DNA of 9,781 nt from CAIXSC01 sp040381235 (lineage in GTDB: Bacteria > Planctomycetota > Planctomycetia > Pirellulales > Pirellulaceae). The position numbers and the translations under genes are program-made. The notes under the pieces were generated by a model. That model saw only the letters and a list, made by a program, of their open reading frames with translations. It had not been told where the DNA came from and did no database searches. The stretch covers positions 1-9,781 of the forward strand of contig JBEIHS010000219.1 in NCBI GenBank assembly GCA_040381235.1. The letters are read 5' to 3'. This document shows, piece by piece, positions 6,535 to 9,781 of this stretch; the first letter of the stretch is position 1; the number at the start of each line of letters is the position of its first letter.

Positions 6535-8055
6535 CTACTTTTCCGCCGGGACTGCATATTTGTTGGGCGATTGTGCCCCGGTCGAGTTGGTTTGCCGATC
6601 CGGAACTTTGGTCTTCCACCCGACTGGCTGCGTCCAAGCCTGTTGGAACTGGTTCGCAAAGGCGGGGTTGGCCGGCTTTTCGCTCGACGTGACCACAGCC
6701 CGCACATACAACTCGTCGCCCTTCAAGACGTACTGCGGCGCCGCGCCGGTAGCCGTTGCGAGCACACGTCCCACATCCGCCGAATAGCGCCGGGTGGCGA
6801 CAATCGGCTTGCCCGACGCATCCAACACCGGTTCATTCGCTCGGTCGTAATCGCGTCGCGTCCCGATAAACTCGGTGGTGTACGTCACGCCGGGCTTGGC
6901 GACAATTTCCAGACTGAGCCGCTTCTCCGATTCGTCGAACCGCACGTCGCTCAGTTCGATCCCGCTCGAAGCGTAAAACTGTCCGGCTTCGATCGCGTGC
7001 ACTAGAGCATCCGGGTCGAGCGAATCGCAGCGGACCATGATCCATCCGCGTCCGGGCGACGCTCCCCGCTCGCCGAAGTAATTGTGCGAATCATCGGTCG
7101 CGAGGCCGTACAGCGGCGGGGCCTGCATTTCGCCCAAGCGGATGGTGTTGGCGATGTCCCACATCCGCTCCGTGCCCGCTCGCAGTTTGTCACCCAGATG
7201 ATTCACGCCGGGGTGGCCGTTGTAAACCTCGAAAAACCGCTCCTGAATGACGGCCGCCATATCCTCCGCCGTCACCGCCCAACCGAAATTCGGATGGTTG
7301 AGGTGAGCCAGGATGGGGCGGCCGATCCGCTGGGACTGGGCTTGCACGGCGATGATGTTGTTCGCGATCGCTTCACGAACCGTCTTGCCGCCTTGCGGCC
7401 GGATCAAATCCATGAGGTTGCTGGCGTTGACATGGATCGGCAGGTCGCCGACATGATCGGTGATTTCTTCCCCCTGCAAGAGCTGAAACCGGCCGGGTTC
7501 CTCGAACTGTTTGCGGAACTGCGGAAGCGTCTTCAATCGCACCTGGCGCTTCCCGTCCTTCTCCCGGGTCTCGACCCAATCATTTCCGAACCGCTCGCGA
7601 TAGCGTTCGAGCCCGCCGATGGCTCCGCGTTTCGCCAAGGCGTCGACGTCGATCCACTTTTCCGTCGTGCTGAGTATGTTGTGGTCCGATAACGCCAAGA
7701 ACTGGTACCCGGCACGCTTGTACCAGTCCACAATCATCTCGGGAAAGTCATTCCCGTCGCTCCACAGAGAATGCGTGTGCAGATTGCCCCGTTGCCAGCG
7801 TCCCAGCGGCGCCGCCGCGGCCGGGCCCTTGGGCTTCGCTCCCGTGCTTGCCGCAGGCTCCGCGCTGGCCGCCTCGCGTGGCGAAGCGATCGGTGCCAAG
7901 CCCGAACGCTGCTCAAATGGCAACAGTCCGGCCAGGAAGGCGAACACCGCCATCGCTGCGAGCCATGCCGTCGGATCAGCGGTTGATGCCGCGACGCGGG
8001 TAACGAGCGGAAGTGAGGACCGATCGCGAGCAACCAACGTATGCGGGCAAGACAT
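6535..8055 (-). CDS. Membrane-tethered PHP-family metal-dependent hydrolase
   Basis: The product has 506 residues. A hydrophobic segment at about 29-47 (AWLAAMAVFAFLAGLLPF) acts as a signal anchor or signal peptide, followed by an Ala/Pro-rich linker (50-85), so the catalytic part is probably outside the cytoplasm. The PHP metal-binding motifs are complete: HTH (93-95) with Asp100, SDHN (123-126), GEEITDH (195-201), HLNH (251-254) and DDSH (321-324). PHP enzymes are usually phosphoesterases; the combination with the later AIEAGQFYASSG stretch resembles the CehA/McbA-type branch, where substrates vary. The substrate cannot be read from sequence. The open frame extends far upstream, antisense to the vWA gene, but AGGAGGT (8065-8071) nine bases before the ATG at 8055 and the anchor starting soon after decide the start. 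The gene is divergent from the vWA gene. Confidence 0.9.
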   Translation of the reverse strand: MSCPHTLVARDRSSLPLVTRVAASTADPTAWLAAMAVFAFLAGLLPFEQRSGLAPIASPREAASAEPAASTGAKPKGPAAAAPLGRWQRGNLHTHSLWSDGNDFPEMIVDWYKRAGYQFLALSDHNILSTTEKWIDVDALAKRGAIGGLERYRERFGNDWVETREKDGKRQVRLKTLPQFRKQFEEPGRFQLLQGEEITDHVGDLPIHVNASNLMDLIRPQGGKTVREAIANNIIAVQAQSQRIGRPILAHLNHPNFGWAVTAEDMAAVIQERFFEVYNGHPGVNHLGDKLRAGTERMWDIANTIRLGEMQAPPLYGLATDDSHNYFGERGASPGRGWIMVRCDSLDPDALVHAIEAGQFYASSGIELSDVRFDESEKRLSLEIVAKPGVTYTTEFIGTRRDYDRANEPVLDASGKPIVATRRYSADVGRVLATATGAAPQYVLKGDELYVRAVVTSSEKPANPAFANQFQQAWTQPVGWKTKVPDRQTNSTGAQSPNKYAVPAEK

Positions 8056-8064
8056 CGTGCAACA

Positions 8065-8071
8065 ACCTCCT
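8065..8071 (-). promoter_or_regulatory. Strong ribosome binding site of the PHP gene
   Basis: Minus-strand AGGAGGT lies nine bases before the ATG at 8055. It is the best Shine-Dalgarno in the window and settles the start against a much longer open frame reaching 9717. Confidence 0.8.
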
Positions 8072-8160
8072 GGAATGAAGTTCGTGTGGAGCGCCGGCGG
8101 TAAGGATCCGTGGGACAAGGCTAGCCGCCGAGTGTGCAAATCTGGTGAAATGAAAACATC

Positions 8161-9309
8161 ATGGCACATTCGCATTCCATCGGCGATAGGTTCGACGCGG
8201 CCGAACCGCTCGACCCGCCACTGCCGCCGGCCCCGCTTCACGGCCTGTCGTGGCTTGTATCCGCCGTATTCCATGCAGTCGCGTTTCTCATCGCCGCCTG
8301 GCTGTGGAATCCGCCAGCGCCGGCGGGCAACGCGGCAGTGGAACGCCGCGCGGGCATCGTGCTCGTAGACCTCACGCAAGCCACCCCCGAATACTTCGCG
8401 CCCGGCGATGACGACGCGGCCGGCGCCGCCGCGGCCGCGACAGGCGGCAATACGACTTACGAAGCCGCGTTGAACGAAGCAACCGCCAGCGCGTCGCCGG
8501 CCACATCCGACATCCCGCCGTCCACGTCTTCCCTGCCCGCGACGCTCGAAGCCCAACTGGCGGCACTGCCAGGCGCTGTCGCCATACCGGTTGATGCGGC
8601 CGCTCTCCTGCCCAGCCGGGAGGGCGTGACGGCGGCGGCGGCGGTCGCCACCGAGTCGACTGGCGGCGCCGGGGGCGGAGGCGGCGGGCAACTGCTCAGC
8701 GGCGGAGCGACCACGCTGGCCGGCCCCCGTGGACTCGGCAAGGCGACGCAGACGTACGTCTTCGGGGTGCCCGGCGTCGGCTCGAAGTTCCTCTACCTGT
8801 TCGATCGTTCCGCGAGCATGTCCGGGTTCGAAGGCCGGCCACTGGCCGCCGCCAAACGGGAACTGGCGACCAGCCTGCGGTCGCTCGAAAGCACCCATCA
8901 GTTCCAGATCATCTTCTACAACAATCGGCCATCGGTGTTTAACCCGTTCGCGCCACAGCCGCCACGGATGGTGTTCGGCGAAGATAAAAACAAACGGCTC
9001 GCCGAGGATTACATCCGCAGCATGACAGCTGACGGCGGCACCGACCACATGCTGGCCATCAATCTGGCTTTGGGGCTCGCCCCGGACGTTGTTTTCTACC
9101 TCACCGACGCCGACGATCCGCAACTGACCGCCGCCGACCTGGCGCACATCGAACGCCGCAATCGCGGAATCGTCTTCAACACGATCGAATTCGGGGCCGG
9201 TCCGCAGCGGAACGCGAACAACTTCCTGGTGCGACTCGCGCGACAGACGGGCGGCCGCCACGCCTACGTCGACGTCACCCGCCTGCCACCCTCGAGCGGA
9301 TCGCCCTAG
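8161..9309 (+). CDS. Membrane-anchored von Willebrand factor A (vWA) domain protein
   Basis: The product has 382 residues. A short Pro-rich cytoplasmic head precedes one membrane segment (about 29-49, WLVSAVFHAVAFLIAAWLW). A low-complexity Ala/Ser/Gly-rich region follows (about 80-190, with a six-glycine run), then the vWA domain from about 197 to the end. The metal ion-dependent adhesion site is present: Asp215-x-Ser217-x-Ser219 (DRSAS), Thr294 (GGT) and Asp316 (LTDADD). Such domains bind protein partners through a divalent metal. The wording of the domain (QIIFYNNRP, FNTIEFG, NFLVRLARQTGGRHAYVDV) fits a family I associate with planctomycetes. No strong ribosome binding site precedes the ATG (only GGTGA, 8144-8148), but the anchor and the 105-bp divergent spacer to the PHP gene support it. 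The partner is unknown. Confidence 0.9.
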   Translation: MAHSHSIGDRFDAAEPLDPPLPPAPLHGLSWLVSAVFHAVAFLIAAWLWNPPAPAGNAAVERRAGIVLVDLTQATPEYFAPGDDDAAGAAAAATGGNTTYEAALNEATASASPATSDIPPSTSSLPATLEAQLAALPGAVAIPVDAAALLPSREGVTAAAAVATESTGGAGGGGGGQLLSGGATTLAGPRGLGKATQTYVFGVPGVGSKFLYLFDRSASMSGFEGRPLAAAKRELATSLRSLESTHQFQIIFYNNRPSVFNPFAPQPPRMVFGEDKNKRLAEDYIRSMTADGGTDHMLAINLALGLAPDVVFYLTDADDPQLTAADLAHIERRNRGIVFNTIEFGAGPQRNANNFLVRLARQTGGRHAYVDVTRLPPSSGSP

Positions 9310-9319
9310 CGTTTCGCAC

Positions 9320-9335
9320 GTTCCGGCCGCGGAAC
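9320..9335 (+). terminator. Hairpin after the vWA stop codon
   Basis: GTTCCG and CGGAAC form a perfect 6-bp stem around GCCG, 10 bases after the stop codon. There is no T-run, so factor-dependent termination or 3'-end protection is as plausible as intrinsic termination. Confidence 0.38.
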
Positions 9336-9514
9336 TCCCGATCGGCACAAAAGAATTACTTGCCCCGGTTCTGGCTGGCGGCGACTCGGATAGGGGCACG
9401 CGAAGGAGGTGTTCGCCCCGGCGTTTCGTGCCCGGTTGATTGAGTTCGTCATCTAGATGGGTCGCGCTGAGCGGGGCTGGGCATTGTAGACCGCGCGGTG
9501 GGAACACGGGTTCG

Positions 9515-9552
9515 CAAGGTGGCGAGCGGCGACTTGTGTCCTGCTCGCCTTG
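9515..9552. other. Bulged inverted repeat
   Basis: CAAGG-TGG-CGAGC (9515-9527) can pair with GCTCGCCTTG (9543-9552): ten base pairs with a 3-base bulge and a 15-base loop. Alternatively GGCGAGC and GCTCGCC pair as 7 bp without a bulge. It lies in a gap with no gene; a structured RNA is possible but unsupported otherwise. Confidence 0.35.
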
Positions 9553-9630
9553 GGAATTGGACGTTTGTGGCTCTCGATTAAGCCTAACTCTGGGGAACTG
9601 GTTTCCTGAGCGAATCGACCGAACGAAAGC

Positions 9631-9781
9631 GGCGGACGGTGTCAGGCGGCCATAGTCGTGGATCGCTCCGCGATCCAACGGACGCACATGAGAGAGCCTC
9701 GGGGAACTTCGATGCACGGCGGAGAGACGGCGGACGGTGTCGGATGGCCATAGTCGTGGATCGCTCCGCGATCCAACGGAC
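9631..9781 (-). repeat. Interspersed repeat, right tandem copies
   Basis: Two direct copies with a 98-bp period: 9631-9683 and 9729-9781 match at 50 of 53 bases. Both contain the 36-base core (9648-9683 and 9746-9781) found inverted at 55-90. The left-end copy aligns with 9648-9737 at 79 of 90 bases. The last copy ends at the final base of the window, so it is cut off and further copies may follow. Confidence 0.9.

Larger units (their letters stand above)
9310..9630. other. Non-coding stretch after the vWA gene
   Basis: I see no gene with domain support. The stretch has a hairpin right after the vWA stop (9320-9335), an isolated Shine-Dalgarno-like AAGGAGGT (9403-9410) without a properly spaced start codon, and a bulged hairpin (9515-9552). 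Confidence 0.5.

Noticed and set aside
9403..9410. AAGGAGGT as the ribosome binding site of a gene
   Set aside because: No start codon follows at a usable distance with an open frame that looks coding.
8056..9717. Upstream extension of the PHP frame to a start at 9717
   Set aside because: It runs antisense through the whole vWA gene and into the repeat; the strong ribosome binding site and membrane anchor place the start at 8055.

Overview
The window is GC-rich DNA that most likely comes from a planctomycete (Planctomycetota, Pirellulales-like). This is judged from recalled family features, not a search: a membrane-anchored von Willebrand A protein whose wording (YVFGVPG..., QIIFYNNRP, LTDADDP, FNTIEFG) fits a family I associate with planctomycetes, a family 4 uracil-DNA glycosylase with a separate N-terminal helix and a long Ala/Pro linker, and high-GC genes separated by repeat-filled gaps. 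There are six supported protein genes and no rRNA or tRNA gene.

Layout: 1-90 holds one copy of an interspersed repeat. Genes 369-1916 and 1972-3864 (both minus) form a likely operon in which the ribosome-assembly GTPase der is followed by a membrane GTPase with a DUF697 C-terminus. A 56-bp divergent spacer with a perfect 7-3-7 palindrome (3884-3900) separates der from the plus-strand uracil-DNA glycosylase (3921-5048). The 749-bp gap at 5049-5797 contains a hairpin, two diverged copies of a short repeat and a 16-bp tandem array. A small BON-domain gene (5798-6088, minus) and a membrane-tethered PHP-family metal-dependent hydrolase (6535-8055, minus) follow, separated by 446 bp with no gene. 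The vWA gene (8161-9309, plus) is divergent from the PHP gene. The right end (9631-9781) holds two more copies of the repeat seen at the left end, inverted relative to it and spaced 98 bp apart. The second copy stops exactly at the last base of the window, which suggests that the window is a contig broken in a repeat.

How the genes relate: der and the DUF697 GTPase are probably co-transcribed and both are P-loop GTPases, one acting on the 50S ribosomal subunit and one at the membrane. The der/glycosylase spacer could couple ribosome assembly and DNA repair through the shared palindrome, but this is inference. The PHP hydrolase and the vWA protein share a 105-bp divergent promoter region and both carry an N-terminal membrane segment. 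No defence system, phage, CRISPR array or biosynthetic cluster is visible. The less ordinary content is the repeat families, the repeat-built acidic tail on Der and the palindrome in the divergent spacer.
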